From: Acanthosepion esculentum
Taxonomy: Eukaryota > Mollusca > Cephalopoda > Sepiida > Sepiidae
DNA: 64,000 bases
Direction of reading: 5' to 3'
NCBI GenBank assembly: GCA_964036315.1
Contig: OZ038487.1
Span: 59,951,662 to 60,015,661 of the forward strand
Shown piece after piece: positions 9,818 through 20,659 of the stretch. Below the pieces are notes generated by a model. That model was given only the letters and a program-made list of their open reading frames with translations. It searched no databases and was not told where the DNA came from. The first letter of the stretch is position 1. Each line of letters begins with the position of its first letter. The translations under genes and the position numbers were made by a program.

Positions 9818-10113
9818 CGTGGGCCGGTCACCGACTGGCCATAAGCCATAAAAGCGGCTAGTTAGCAAAGGTCAGGGGCCATACTTGAAACAGAACAGTC
9901 AGCGACAGATATGAAACAGAACAGTCAGCGAAAAGGCCCAACCGCCATATATGTTACCATGACAACGCGTCAGTTAGCATTGAGTTTCCTACATACAAAG
10001 CTGTGGCATACAAAGTAAATATTGTCTGTTCTCTTCTTATTAACTGTGTTTGAAAATCACTGCTATGGCACACAACCAGTCAGCTATCGCACACATTTTT
10101 CATTGGTGTGTGC

Positions 10114-10114
<1 letters not shown>

Positions 10115-10168
<54 letters not shown>
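10115..10168. repeat. (CA)n microsatellite
   Basis: About 26 CA units. HTHTHT reading frames across it are artefacts. Confidence 0.98.
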
Positions 10169-10169
<1 letters not shown>

Positions 10170-10439
10170 CTGGCGTGCAACAAAATAACTTCGAACTTTG
10201 TAGACTCACTTGCAATAAATAACAACGAACTATTAGTCTCTTCATGGCCACAACAAAGAAAATTGAACACTAATATGCAAATAACTATATCTACTGTATG
10301 AATGTTATTGGTATATTTTCTTGGTGTTCTTCCCGTCTGAAAAGACCATTTCTTCGCGTTGTTTATAATTCTCTATTGTAATTTCTGGACTCGACACACA
10401 GACTTTATTTTTCCACTTAAAATCCGGGTGGACTGACCT

Positions 10440-10590
10440 CACAGTTTTATAGTCTCCGTTGACAACCAGTCTAACGCAGAAAGAAATGGCAACCTACCGT
10501 GGGAAAATATTCCGCCGGGTCAGTCATGAATTAAAATAGGCATGATCACCCAACCGTGTATCACGTATGGCCCTTAATTGAATGTTTTCG
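10440..10590 (+). repeat. tRNA-derived SINE (family T), 3' half only
   Basis: Contains gacaaccagtctaacgcag, aaagaaatggcaacctac, gtgggaaaatattccgcc, gggtcagtcatg and a terminal tgtatcacgtatggcc, the order seen in the 3' half of the copy at 2500-2800. No head is present. Confidence 0.7.
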
Positions 10591-11040
10591 TTTTCCCGTA
10601 TTATCTCACATTCAGCAACCCCTTGTGTTTTAGTGGTCTTATTTCATTGCTTAGAGTGAAATAATTAAAAACAATTACGAGTAAAAATATCACTAAGTCT
10701 TTTGGTTGCTTTTTTTTCTGCTTGTTTTGATTAAGCCATATATAATTCAGCAATTCTTGGCTTAACGACATGTTTGGTTGTTTAAGGACTCCAGTTCTTA
10801 TGACCAACTAACAAAAATCTATAAATTTTGTTTCGTAGACATCAAGTCAGTCGGTATTGTAGCCGTTCGTACCGGCTGAAGTGTGATGTGCATGACAACC
10901 ATGAAAAACGATACTAATAGAAAACAATACATATTACAGGGTGCAATGGGTAAATTGTCGCTATTTCATATTTTTAATTTCACGCATGCGCGTTTTTGAT
11001 TTTGTCGGCTACACAGTATAGTAGCGTCAGTTGGGACACC
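10591..11040. other. No feature recognised
   Basis: AT-rich with one 68-codon minus-strand frame (10601-10807) that has no recognisable motif. The last about 120 bases before 11040 may be 5' sequence of the following mariner relic. Confidence 0.5.
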
Positions 11041-11044
11041 GTGT

Positions 11045-11690
11045 GTGAGAAAAAAGATTTCCATTTCAGTCAGACAGAAATTTAGAAATAGCATGCTGTT
11101 CCGCTTGTCTTTCGCAACGGAAGCTCCAATACAAGCATTTCAGAGGGTTTGGGTGTCAATCGGGGGACAGTGCAGAGGATTCGGAAAGAGCTGGGAGATA
11201 CATCCGGGCAACATCATGGTGTCTTCAGTGATTACTAGTGATGGCGACGTTATGCCCGCATTCATCTTCACAGTGCCTCAGACCGAACACGGAGATCTAC
11301 ATCAAGTGCTCGAGGAGGTGGTTCTGCCTTCGGTCAAGTGGGTGGCCGCTGGACGAGCCTACGTCTGGCACCAGGACTCTGCTCCATACCCCAACAAGCA
11401 AGAGAACACAGTCCTGCTTGACAGGCAATTTCTGCGACCACATCACCCATTATATGTGGCCACCTAACTCCCCAGACTACAAACTTTTTTATTATCATTA
11501 TGTGGGGCGTAGTTGAGCGATTGACCAATAAAACACCTTGTAAACCACAGATGAACTGAAAGCAAGGACGATGGAAGCATTCACCAAATTAAACAAGGAG
11601 ACCGTTGCAGGAGATTCCGAAGTCGTCCGGAGGCCGTGGTTGAAGCCAATGGCGATCTTATTGAATAAATTTACTCTTTTCTATGTCAAG
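11045..11690 (+). pseudogene. Tc1/mariner transposase, C-terminal two thirds
   Basis: The frame at 11045-11467 reads IMVSSVITSDGDVMPAFIF, then HQVLEEVVLPSVKWVAAGRA, then YVWHQDSAPYPNKQ, which carries the second catalytic Asp (YVWQQDSAP in the family). It shifts to the next frame for FCDHITHYMWPPNSPDYK, which holds the third acidic position, and continues to about 11660 with DELKARTMEAFTKLNKET and RSRPEAVV-like residues. The N-terminal DNA-binding half is replaced by unrelated sequence and the frame is broken at least once, so it cannot be active. Its 3' side joins a SINE-derived block exactly as in the inverted relic at 22700-23345. Confidence 0.8.
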
Positions 11691-11869
11691 ACATTTTTGC
11701 GTAACTTTGGTAGATGAATTTGCTAAAATGAGATGTCAGTCTTATTGCACATTTGCGTAATTCAGACGACAATTTATCAATCGCATCGTCTATATGGCAA
11801 ATTCAGATATAAATAAGATATATCTCTAAAAACAATATAAATATCAGTTTTAGTTTTCCCTTTTTTTTT

Positions 11870-12160
11870 TAACTCAACTCTCCAAGGTTTTGTTTACCTC
11901 TGTTGTGGCCAGATGTTGAACTCTTCGGTTCAAATCACTGGATTACTTCCGTTATTAAAGGGAAATAAATGAAACTGAGATAGCCAGAAACGGCATGACA
12001 CGTGAAACAAGAACAATCTACTCCGAAGGACGAAACAAAGAGTTCGATTTGAAATTTCAACGGATATCACGTGAAGAAGGGCGGAGCGTACAATGGCCGA
12101 AACGTCGTGAATAGGACAATAAAGATGAGGTCAACATCCCGAACAATTTAAATTCCGCAA
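11870..12160. repeat. Hammerhead-bearing tRNA-headed SINE (family H), rearranged copy
   Basis: 11880-11950 is the tRNA-like head on the minus strand (gtaatccagtgatttg, gagttcaacatctggcc). 11955-12160 is the element body on the plus strand (agccagaaacggcatg, agaacaatctactcc, aacaaagagttcg, gaagaagggcggagcg, aaagatgaggtcaac). The same head/body inversion next to the same mariner end occurs at 22440-22790. The body contains the motif annotated at 12067-12110. Confidence 0.7.
12067..12110 (+). ncRNA. Hammerhead-like core in SINE H copy at 12 kb
   Basis: Stem I UCAC (12067-12070) pairs with GUGA (12107-12110). Core GUGAAGA (12071-12077) has its first C changed to G. Stem II is GGGC against GGCC with one mismatch (12079-12082, 12095-12098). 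GAAA lies at 12099-12102 and palindrome ACGU at 12102-12105, followed by C at the cleavage position 12106. The C-to-G change at the conserved first core position would be expected to abolish cleavage. Confidence 0.5.
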
Positions 12161-12419
12161 ATCGTTACTATACAGAAACATAGATAGACAATATAAATAA
12201 CAGACAAAAAGGAAAACTTATCTTTACCATCTCCTTTCGTCCCATGTGAAAAATTATCAAGGTAAATGTGGAGATTTTATTTTGTAACTAGTACTTATAT
12301 ACAGGAAGTAACAGGAAGGAATGTATCGTTAAGTTTTCAATGTTTTAAATTGAGAAAGCGTTAGGCTAGATTTCGAAATAAAAATGTTTTCACCTTTATC
12401 CGACACTTAATTTGGCATA

Positions 12420-12560
12420 TTCTTTCTTCGTATGAATAACCGACCTCTGTAGTTTGTTTACATTTATTTTGCTCGCACGTTTGAGTTTCTTTTAAAATCA
12501 CTTTAAGTTCCCTTCGCATTAAAACACTCTTAAAAGAATCCGAAGTATGTAATATTTCGA
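12420..12560 (+). repeat. Dispersed repeat family D, copy 1
   Basis: Shares ordered blocks with 44482-44640: ataaccgac, tttacatttattttgc, cttttaaaatcac, and agaatcc followed by tatgtaat. Class unknown. Confidence 0.65.
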
Positions 12561-12802
12561 ATACGTCACAGTACGCGTGCTAGAAAAAGAAAATATATAT
12601 ATATATGAGCATCGTACCGTGCCCCTCTTAAATTTTAATTACGGTTTAATTAGACGATATCAATGGCAACGAAAAGGCGAAATTAAAGTTAAACCTTTAA
12701 TAAAGAATTGTTTTTTAAATCTTTCACTCTGTTCGACATTTAAATTTAAATTTAAATGAGGTTTTTATTTAATTTTCAATCGCGTCTAATTCCAGTAGAT
12801 AT

Positions 12803-12975
<173 letters not shown>

Positions 12976-13129
12976 TGAGTTTATTTATTTATTTTTAATG
13001 CAATATTTATTTACTCACATATTTTTTAATGTATTTTCTTTAATTATTTTATCTATTATGTTCTTTATTTTAAATGTTTTATCACACTAATGCGCATATG
13101 CAAACACATACGAAATCTGAACGGAAAGT

Positions 13130-13614
13130 GCGTAACCATTTAATGGGAATATAAATAAATTTAGTAGGACAATAAAGCTGTAGTCCACTTCAAATTAAGC
13201 ACTTTCCAACCCCAGTAATTATTCCAGAATTCATTTTGCTTTGCAAAAAGTTTCTTTTAGAATCGCCATATTTCTTTAATCTCCTTCACGGTCGCAAACG
13301 TCAGAAAGCCGGAAGTGACGGTGAGGGAATCTGGAGTGTGGAAGCGAGGCGCGTACATACCTCGTTGGTACGATGTTTTACAAAATTGCCTTCGCGAGAC
13401 GTAATAAAATTATTCACCTGGTCATTGCGAAAAGAATTTCACTAACGAGCTGAATCCCTCCGTGAAGGAGTGTTTGTTCCCACATACTCTGTAAGGTCTC
13501 CATGTTTACTTTTCAAATTACATCTCGGCCACGCAAACGGTTCTGGAAATATTCAAAATAGCTAGACACTTTTTTTAAACCAACCCAACTACGTACATTT
13601 TAGACAGGCGACAT
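13130..13614. other. No feature recognised
   Basis: One 69-codon plus frame (13236-13445) has no recognisable motif. The sequence around 13280-13400 is somewhat GC-richer but has no match in the window. Confidence 0.4.
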
Positions 13615-13858
13615 TTATAAGGTATGTAATGAGGAAAGAGGGCATGGGTAATTTGAGACTCACAGGACATGTTGAAGGCAGGAGATATAGAGGAAAGCTG
13701 CGTATACCCTACTTAACGAGACCGTGTAAATGATTGACACAATAGGGATTAGGAGGAATTGCAAAAAGACAAAGTTTACTAACACAAAAAAGTACAGGAT
13801 GTTGTCGGGAACCAAGATGAGCCAGGTCCTGATGGAACACGGCACATAAAATTATATA
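13615..13858 (+). pseudogene. RTE-type LINE ORF, extreme C terminus
   Basis: The plus strand reads FIRYVMRKEGMGNLRLTGHV, EGRRYRGKLRIPYLTRP, then after stops a block ending with WNTAHK. This is the RTE-like ending (MRKEGLENLTLTGHIEG...YLT, then REPRWRAMIxxVLxxHGT). Stops and frameshifts are present. It complements the fragments at 1837 and 3205, which lack this end. Confidence 0.75.
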
Positions 13859-13860
13859 GA

Positions 13861-13978
13861 GGGTGACTGAAACGTAACTCCCTATTTTATATATGATGGA
13901 CTCTCCTGTCTTGTAAAAATTAGAGTTAGACAGGGGAGTACTTAATACATAAATAGGGAGTTATTTTCAATCACTCTC
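13861..13978. mobile_element. Fold-back MITE with mariner-like terminal inverted repeats
   Basis: Left end gggtgactgaaacgtaactc is the imperfect inverted complement of the right end gagttattttcaatcactc. The inverted arms extend over about 36 bp (13876-13912 against 13927-13963) around a short loop. There is no coding sequence between them, as expected of a MITE or solo palindromic terminus. A half copy is at 12803-12867. Confidence 0.6.
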
Positions 13979-14007
13979 TCTCTCTTTCTCTCTCTCTCTT
14001 TCTCTCT

Positions 14008-14048
<41 letters not shown>
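13979..14048. repeat. (TC)n(TA)n microsatellite
   Basis: Imperfect (TC)n then pure (TA)n; the same pair follows the MITE half at 12866-12963. Confidence 0.97.
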
Positions 14049-14051
<3 letters not shown>

Positions 14052-14143
14052 CAGACTTTTTTTCGAAAATAAATTGCTGATAAAACTTAAATGAAAGTGA
14101 AATATGTTAAATTTATAAAACTTTCATATTTGGTTCTAATTCT

Positions 14144-14148
<5 letters not shown>

Positions 14149-14186
<38 letters not shown>
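14149..14186. repeat. (TA)n microsatellite
   Basis: Short pure (AT)n run. A 12-bp-class inverted pair (cagacgac.../...catcgtcag, 14205-14237) follows. Confidence 0.95.
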
Positions 14187-14189
<3 letters not shown>

Positions 14190-14570
14190 GTTAATAAATT
14201 CAAACCAGACGACAAATGTTCATATATACATCGTCAGTGTAGAAAGACTAGATTTTAAATTTTGATCATAATCATTTAACACCATAAAATGTATCTACAT
14301 TTTTTTGGTGTCTGTTTTTTAAAACTTTTAGTTCGACCATTCGGTAGTGATTTATCTATCTGTATCTCACTCATTTAAACCGTGATTTAACTTCCTTTAA
14401 AAGTTTTTCCCCACCCTCACTTCATGGCCTTTCCTGTTCTTCTTTCTTACGATACACCTCTCTCTAGAGATTTCATACATTTCCCTCTCACCATTGTTTC
14501 TCTCTCCCACACATACATTCACACTGAAACTTTGTAGGTATGTTTTTTGTTTACCTTTAAATTTGTAGGT

Positions 14571-14606
14571 CTGATGAATTGGATCGTGATTACGATACCA
14601 ATGTAA
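14571..14606 (+). ncRNA. Possible decayed hammerhead: CTGATGA plus long hairpin
   Basis: A perfect CTGATGA (14571-14577) is followed without gap by a 10-bp hairpin (attggatcgt against acgataccaat with one bulged A) and then GTAA where GAAA would be expected. The hairpin is real. The ribozyme reading needs a G-A-A-A to G-T-A-A change and shows no palindrome or stem I, so confidence is low. A (TA)n array follows at 14650. Confidence 0.3.
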
Positions 14607-14646
14607 TTATAACCATGGGATATTAGTGTTGGAGCTTTTTATATTT

Positions 14647-14649
<3 letters not shown>

Positions 14650-14695
<46 letters not shown>
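14650..14695. repeat. (TA)n microsatellite
   Basis: Pure (TA)n, directly abutting the left end of the Tc1 element. Confidence 0.97.
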
Positions 14696-14696
<1 letters not shown>

Positions 14697-14697
<1 letters not shown>

Positions 14698-16075
14698 TTG
14701 GAAATAAGTAAAAGACACCCCCTTGAAATTATTAATAATTTTCTTATTGCTTGACAAATTCCTCTGAGAATTTGTGTGTGGTTCCTGGATCCGATGGTAT
14801 TAGTATACATATTCGATTTTATAACAATTTTACACCAAAAAAAGTTAACAAAACATCGTTTTCGAGGGTAAAAATAATTATAGGACAATTTTGAAAATTG
14901 GCATATCTGGTTTTCTTCAGAATCCCAATAGAAGAATAAGCGCATGCGTATGTTATAAAAAGACTCTCATCATGATTTTAAGCTACGTGAGTCCTATTTA
15001 AACATTTCATAATTAAATATAGTTACTGAAAAATGCCTAGGAACTCCCCACTTTATAAAAATGAAAAAGGGCAAATTTCTGCATATAAACTGGAAGGAAA
15101 ATCTATAAATTTCATTGCAAGAGAACTGTCGAGGCCCCGGACAGTTGTGAGAAATTATCTAAAGGACCCTAAATCGTATGGCACCAGAAAACGTCCAGGT
15201 CGTCCACCTAAAATTACAAATGCAGCCAGACGTCGACTTTTCGAGAAGCTTGTAAAGGACAATCAAACTCAAGAGATCTGCAAAAATCTCAGAATTTACC
15301 CATCACTCCAAGAAGTGTTCGTCAACTACTCCATGAATCGCCAAATATCGTGTATCGAAACAGGAAGACTGCCCCTGCTTTAACTGCTAAACACAAGAAG
15401 ACACGCATAGATTCGGTAAAGAAAAAAGTAACATGGACAAAGGAGAAATGGGAAACCGTGGCGTTTTCTGATGAGAATAAGTTTTTAATTTGGATGGGCC
15501 CGGCAGCTACCAGTGTTATTTGCATGATTTAAGAAAAGGGAAGCAGCTGTTTCCTAAAAGACTATTGGGAGGAGGATCTGTTATAGTTTGGGGAACTTTT
15601 TCGGCGTCTGGAAAGGCTGATTTAGTAGTGATGGAAGGCAAACAAACTCTGCTCGACATATCAATGTGTTGGAAAAAGTCTTGTCCCATTTATGAATTGT
15701 CTAGGAGAACACAAACATACACACTTTTAAGCTAATGAAAGACTGGTTTAAAACAAAAAAAAAACATTGAAGTTTTGGACTCACCCACTAAGTCTCCAGA
15801 TTTAAACCCAATAGAAAATTTGTCGGGAATTTTTTCAAGAAGAGTGTATAAAATTAAATGTCAATTTGAAGATAGAAAAACTTTAAAATCTTGCATTAAA
15901 CAGTATTGGAATGGAATTCCATCTGAAACTCTCAGAAAACTTATTGATTCAATGCAAAACTGGTGTGTTGAAGTAATACAATTGAAATGGGATAAATGTA
16001 AATATTGAATTTTGTACAATTTTGCTGTTAAATACAAATTTTCAAAACTGTTTGATGCTTATTTCGACCCACGAA
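14697..16075 (+). pseudogene. Tc1-like transposon with broken transposase
   Basis: The transposase starts at 15033 (MPRNSPLYKNEKGQISAYKL). The N-terminal paired-like helix-turn-helix region contains INFIARELSRPRTVVRNYL and then GTRKRPGRPPKI, a GRPR-like AT-hook typical of Tc1. The ORF then breaks at about 15380 and resumes in other frames: AFSDENKFLIW holds the first catalytic Asp, GGGSVIVWGTFSASGKADL follows, and the region that should hold the second Asp is scrambled near 15740. SPDLNPIEN (15792 onward) carries the catalytic Glu, giving DD34E type. The protein ends at about 16005. Left-end gttggaaataag resembles, inverted, the right-side cttatttcgaccc at 16059-16071, which suggests worn terminal repeats. 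At least four disruptions make it inactive. Confidence 0.85.
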
Positions 16076-16699
16076 AATGTATTTTTTCTTAATAACTTTT
16101 TAACTTAATAAAGTTTTGTCTATTTATTTTAAGTAAATTCATTTCATATTGTCGAATAAGCTTTTTAGTATTGTCACTGAAACACGAAAGAAAATAACTA
16201 TCTTGATAAAAGTTTTAAATTGGTAATCCTATCTAAACTTTCATCAGAGATTACAAGTACATAACAATACATTAAATAATTATATAACAAAGATGGTAAT
16301 TTTTGTTTTAGAATGGTTACGCGGACATTGGAACACTGATAGTTTGTTTTGTTTACATGGAAGATCGCTATGCAACGATAAAATCGTGCATATGAAACGC
16401 AGGAAGCAAAATATCGCATTGCCGTTCATGACGTCACACATGACCACGTGAGAGTGAAAATGAAGTAAACTGTTAAGTATGGAAAGTCGTTAGTATAAAC
16501 CAACAGCTCCTGTTATCTACTATAAGCATTTAAGTATATTTGTGAAGTTTTCATACTTTATTTATTTCAGGCTAGGTTTCAACTAAATAGTTCAAGAATT
16601 TTTAGTTCTGTTTATTGTCTTCATGGTTAAGTATAATTGTATTTTCAACAAGAAAAATGCACTTATGAAAAAATACTGCCGAAATCACACAATTTAAAT

Positions 16700-16732
16700 A
16701 TATATATATATGTGTGTTTGTGTGTGTGTGCG

Positions 16733-16767
<35 letters not shown>

Positions 16768-16780
16768 GTGTGTGTGTGTG
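16700..16780. repeat. Compound (TA)(TG)(TCTG)(TC)(TG) microsatellite
   Basis: Successive short runs of TA, TG, TCTG, TC and TG within 80 bp. A further (CT)n run is at 16940-16976. Confidence 0.95.
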
Positions 16781-16940
16781 ATAAAAATATTGTTTTAAGC
16801 TTTGCTTTCATTATTAGGCAAATGTGCTCAATATCAAAGACAGAGCGAGTGTAAATATAAAAGTGTAGACTAAAGTCAGCACCAAGCGCCGACAGCTATT
16901 TCATTCTTGGACTTAATCTTCAGCTCATCTCACTTCATCG

Positions 16941-16977
<37 letters not shown>

Positions 16978-17136
16978 ACTAGCTTGAAGATTGTGAGACA
17001 GTCATATAAGTTCGCGTGATATTGTAAGTAGCAGAAGGCAATAATATACGTTTCGTGAGCAGTAATGATCGATCGAGACAAAATCGTAAAGATTGTCTGG
17101 TTATAAACAGTAATTCGGGCTTTACTAATCGAACGC

Positions 17137-17220
17137 TTCTCTGTAGCTAAATGGTAAAGCCTGTCAGATCAAATGAAAGTTTTCTGAAAGGAATACAGGT
17201 TCGATTTCTGTCGGAGAACA
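17137..17220 (+). repeat. tRNA-like SINE head
   Basis: The ends TTCTCTG (17137-17143) and CGGAGAA (17212-17218) pair over 7 bp like an acceptor stem. The D arm gctaaatggtaaagc and the T arm acaggttcgatttctgt are recognisable, but the anticodon stem is interrupted by a mismatch and the loop lacks the usual T before the anticodon. It is therefore a tRNA-derived element or pseudogene, with flanking sequence shared with 1615-1675 (cgaaatttc). Confidence 0.6.
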
Positions 17221-17369
17221 TATATTTTCTACGAAATTTCAAGAAGGATGAAACCGGTAAATGTAATGCTGTTTAATTAAAAACAGACCATTTACTTAAA
17301 TAAATTGTATATATAAAATAATGGATAAACAGAAAATATATTAAGTAATTGTCGGACTTAACCCATTTC

Positions 17370-17373
<4 letters not shown>

Positions 17374-17416
<43 letters not shown>
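17374..17416. repeat. (TA)n microsatellite
   Basis: Pure (TA)n run. Confidence 0.97.
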
Positions 17417-17419
<3 letters not shown>

Positions 17420-18140
17420 GAAATATATATAATATCTTACATTAATTGCACAATGCTGAAGCAATTTTTTTCGAGTGCCGGAAATTTTATATTAATTTTT
17501 ATTCATATTTTGCGTTGACACCGTTTCTTTCTTTTTTTTTTAATTTTCTGGTTCATGCGAGATATATTATTGTTGGGGTCGAATATTATTGGAGTTAAAA
17601 TATTTAAATGAATCGTAGTTTAATTTTAAATTTGTATTTAAGCTCAGATTAACATTTAAGATTTAAAGTAAGGTTTGGCAATAAGAAATGTAAATTCTCA
17701 ATTAGCGAGACGCTGGTTTTGAAAACGTAATTAAAAAAGGGACTTTGGTGAATCAAGGGGGGCAACTCTATTTTTCTTTAGAAATCAAGGGAGTAATTGA
17801 TAATAATATTACTAAACTAACGAAAACTAATGATATCAAGCAGAATGAAAAGGTAAAAATGAAAATATTTCAGAAACTTTATTTTTTAAAATTCTCAGGA
17901 TGTAATTGGATTATATTTATGGATTTTAACGTCATTAAAACTTTATGACTATAGCATAACATACAAACTTAGAAATGAGCAAAAATTAGTTCTGGAAGTT
18001 TCCATGAAGTTCTAGAAAAACTCGAGGAAGTTCTAGTACTATTATACTTTTATACGATTTTTATGGGTGCGATTTTTCTTTAAAAATGAATAAATCCCTT
18101 CTTCCTTATTTTTGAATAAAAGTTCAAACTAATATAAAGG
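17420..18140. other. No feature recognised, AT-rich
   Basis: One 67-codon Lys-rich frame (17745-17948) has no recognisable motif. A 13-bp-spaced repetition of agttctag-type words at 17990-18035 is the only local structure. Confidence 0.5.
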
Positions 18141-18178
18141 AAATGAATTATTTTACAAAAAGTAAAAAAGGTATAAAC

Positions 18179-18182
<4 letters not shown>

Positions 18183-18265
<83 letters not shown>

Positions 18266-18278
18266 GTGTGTGTGTGTG
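18183..18278. repeat. (TA)n(TGTA)n(TG)n microsatellite
   Basis: (TA)n of about 30 units passing into TGTA and TG runs. Confidence 0.97.
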
Positions 18279-18353
18279 TAAATTATTTTTATATAGAGTG
18301 TATCTACAAAGGAAGAAAATTAGTAAGAAAAAAGGAGTAAAAAATGTTCTAAA

Positions 18354-18410
18354 CCGACGCGTTTCGTCAACACAATTTAATAAAGTCCCTCAAAGGACAA
18401 AATGCGTCGG
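18354..18410 (+). ncRNA. Inverted repeat with decayed dimer-type hammerhead ends
   Basis: The segment begins CCGACGCGTTTCGTC (18354-18368) and ends GACAAAATGCGTCGG (18396-18410). The arms are inverted copies differing at two sites, both C/T transitions. The left arm on the minus strand preserves GAAA plus palindrome ACGCGU plus C, the exact 3' half of a dimeric hammerhead. On the plus strand GTCC/GGAC (18385-18388, 18395-18398) is a 4-bp stem II, followed by AAAA and ATGCGTC. The preceding TTAATAA differs from CUGAUGA by three transitions only. The pattern fits mutational decay of a once complete motif. Confidence 0.45.
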
Positions 18411-18444
18411 CTAAGAATAATTTTTCCTCTTATCTTTTCATTCA

Positions 18445-18562
18445 TACACACACACATACACACGCACACGCACACGCACACACACCAACACAAACACACT
18501 CCTATATATACATATATATATATGTGTGTGTGTTTGTGTGTGTGTTTGTGTATGTGTGTATT
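18445..18562. repeat. (CA)n ... (TA)n ... (TG)n microsatellite cluster
   Basis: (CA)n with interruptions (18445-18502), a short (TA)n, then (TG)n with interruptions (to about 18562). Overall it forms an imperfect palindrome. Confidence 0.95.
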
Positions 18563-18795
18563 TGCTGTTAAGGACACAAGGCGGAATTGTAGTATAATCA
18601 CTTGGCGCCACTGTTGATCAAACCTTTTACGCACTGGCCTCACCATTACCCGCCGACGAGAGTAAGAAATCAAGATAATGCAAAAATCGACACCAAAAGA
18701 TTAACGAGATGAAACATATCCTTTCATTTAATCAGTATAGTATCATAAATCAATTTTCGTGATCATCGATCGAAATTATTTCAATACGGATAAAC

Positions 18796-18831
18796 AAGAA
18801 GAAGAAGAAGAAGAAGAAGAAGAAGAAGAAA
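18796..18831. repeat. (GAA)n microsatellite
   Basis: About 11 AAG/GAA units. Leucine-rich frames on the other strand are artefacts. Confidence 0.97.
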
Positions 18832-19267
18832 TGGTCGTGAAATAAAAGGCAACCAACTCACCGATTCTTGTAAATAAAGTAACTTAAAGAAGCCAGCAGA
18901 GATCAAGGCCCCTGTGTCTTTTCCTTCAATTGGAATCTTTCGATCGGCTCTGTTTGATTTTCGAGGCTTTGTACCCAATGACACTTTGATTTCCCCTAAA
19001 AGCCAACCGATACATTAAGCTAAATCTTCAAATAAAACTGAATGAATAATAAAAAAGAAACATTAAAGACAACATGCATATCGGCAATGACTTACATGTT
19101 TCAAACCTAATTGATCCCTCTAAGAAATTTTTAAATGCTAATAATGAAAATAATACTAAATCGACACAAAAGAATGCCAGCTACCTAATGTACATTACAA
19201 TTCCGAGCCCTGTAACCCATAAGGCTTGTAAATGAACCATATGTACTGCAGCAGTATTAACATGCAT

Positions 19268-19510
19268 AAAGAAATTGTGTTAATGTATGGCGTAACAGCG
19301 AGAGAGGTATAGTAAAAACATTACTAAGAGCAAAAATAATAGGAACTTGTGGAAGGCTATGATCACCCGACTCCTGAAGCGACACGGCATATAGAAAAAT
19401 ATTCATGGAAAAACAAAGGTGGCGTTTAAAATCCGAGTTAAATGGGGATATAACATGTACAGATTTGTGCTTAAGTGAACCAACAGTTTCTCTAGCAGGA
19501 AGGCTGTTGT
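19268..19510 (+). repeat. RTE-type LINE 3' end, copy 1
   Basis: Parallels 20660-20865 plus 21399-21465 closely: aattgtgttaatgtatggcg, aaaataataggaacttgtgg and ctatgatcacccgactcctg correspond to LCxWMAxK, ATRDRKLW-like and RAMIARxL-like residues of the RTE-type C terminus. The 3'UTR has aaatccgagttaaatgggg and acagatttgtgcttaagt. This copy is uninterrupted and therefore shows what the 20660 copy looked like before its insertion. Confidence 0.7.
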
Positions 19511-19619
19511 TTCTTGGATAAGATAGCCTGACGAAACCCAAACCTCGGCAAGCTGGTCTGAATTCAGAGGTGTCTTTCTTTTAGACAAGTTTCAAACAAA
19601 CTTTCACTTCATCATGTCA

Positions 19620-19790
19620 ATTACCCATAGCTTCTTGGCGAGGGTGGGGGAATGAAAATTGGATTCATATTTTTCGTAAAGGTATTTTTCGTAAAGGTAT
19701 TTAACAAAAGTGATTAGGATTCGAATCCGATTTGTCCAATTCCTTATTCCGAGCAGCTATCCATGAAACCACCCAATGTACTTGGATTTC
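19620..19790 (-). repeat. tRNA-derived SINE (family T), copy 4
   Basis: On the minus strand: gttggatagctgctcgga-type head (ggatagctgctcggaataag), B-box-like cggattcgaatcc, then a duplicated ctttacgaaaaatac where other copies have gggaaaggtatgaatcc. The tail is missing. Confidence 0.7.
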
Positions 19791-20051
19791 TTGAAACTGT
19801 TTTCAAAGAATATGAAGAACTGGAAACATTTATATAAGATACTTCAGACACATAGCGATGACATGAAAATATAGAAAAATGCGGACGACGAGGACAACAC
19901 CTTACTACTGATGAAATCAACTAGACAATCAGAATTTAAAAAAAATAAAAGATCATGTTATTACCTACAAAGAATCGAAATTGAGGTTTCATAAAATATT
20001 TTTGTTTACTTTTTTCTGTTTTGTCCACCAAATAAAAGGCCCAAGAGCCAC

Positions 20052-20258
20052 TCATGGTAGAGGGTTAATGAATGATATTGCATTAACATAAGAGGAAGAG
20101 ATCAGAAGTGCAGCGGATAATAGAAAAGATAACGATTGCCCCCTAGACTTGAATAGATTAAAATTGTCGTGATATGGGAAGCATCCACTCAGGAGTCTGT
20201 TCCAAGAATTATTCTTATGCAAAATCCAGGGCAGATAACTAAATAGTTCAATATACAT
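20052..20258 (-). pseudogene. CR1/Jockey LINE ORF2 C-terminal fragment
   Basis: Minus-strand frame contains NSWNRLLSGCFPYHDNFNLF followed by KSRGQSLSFLL, the LINE terminus pattern (W-N-.-L...CFP..YNL..FKSR). Truncated at both sides. Confidence 0.6.
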
Positions 20259-20659
20259 GACATTTCGGAGAGTTTCATTATCACGGCAAAGTGTCTAAAC
20301 TTGATCAGTTGTTCTCAAATCGTCTTACTGCTTTTCCGATTTATTCAAAGACTTTCCTAAGTCAAATAACAACCGTCAATGAAAAATAGTTTCTCTGAAA
20401 TGATATCCATTTGAAATTTCTTGTGTTCGACTATCGTCCGGTCGAACCCCCTCCCCCGCACCCGGTTTTTGAACGGAAGTAGAGGTTTCTCTCTTATTTC
20501 CTGTTTAGGATTGTGCTTTCGGTTCTTGCTAAAGTCTTCTCATTCTCTTTCAATCCCAGTAGCCTCACACGTCTTAGTGAGAAAAGTAGGAATAGAAATG
20601 TTGACAAACTCAGGACATATATCAATATGTGAAGATAAAAGCAACGAGTAACATACGTA

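Noticed and set aside
17137..17220. Functional tRNA gene
   Set aside because: Acceptor, D and T arms are seen, but the anticodon arm is broken and U33 is absent, and its flanks are repetitive. It is tRNA-derived.
20421..20651. 76-codon plus-strand ORF with hydrophobic start
   Set aside because: No recognised domain; adjoins the LINE 3' end; not supported by neighbouring exons.
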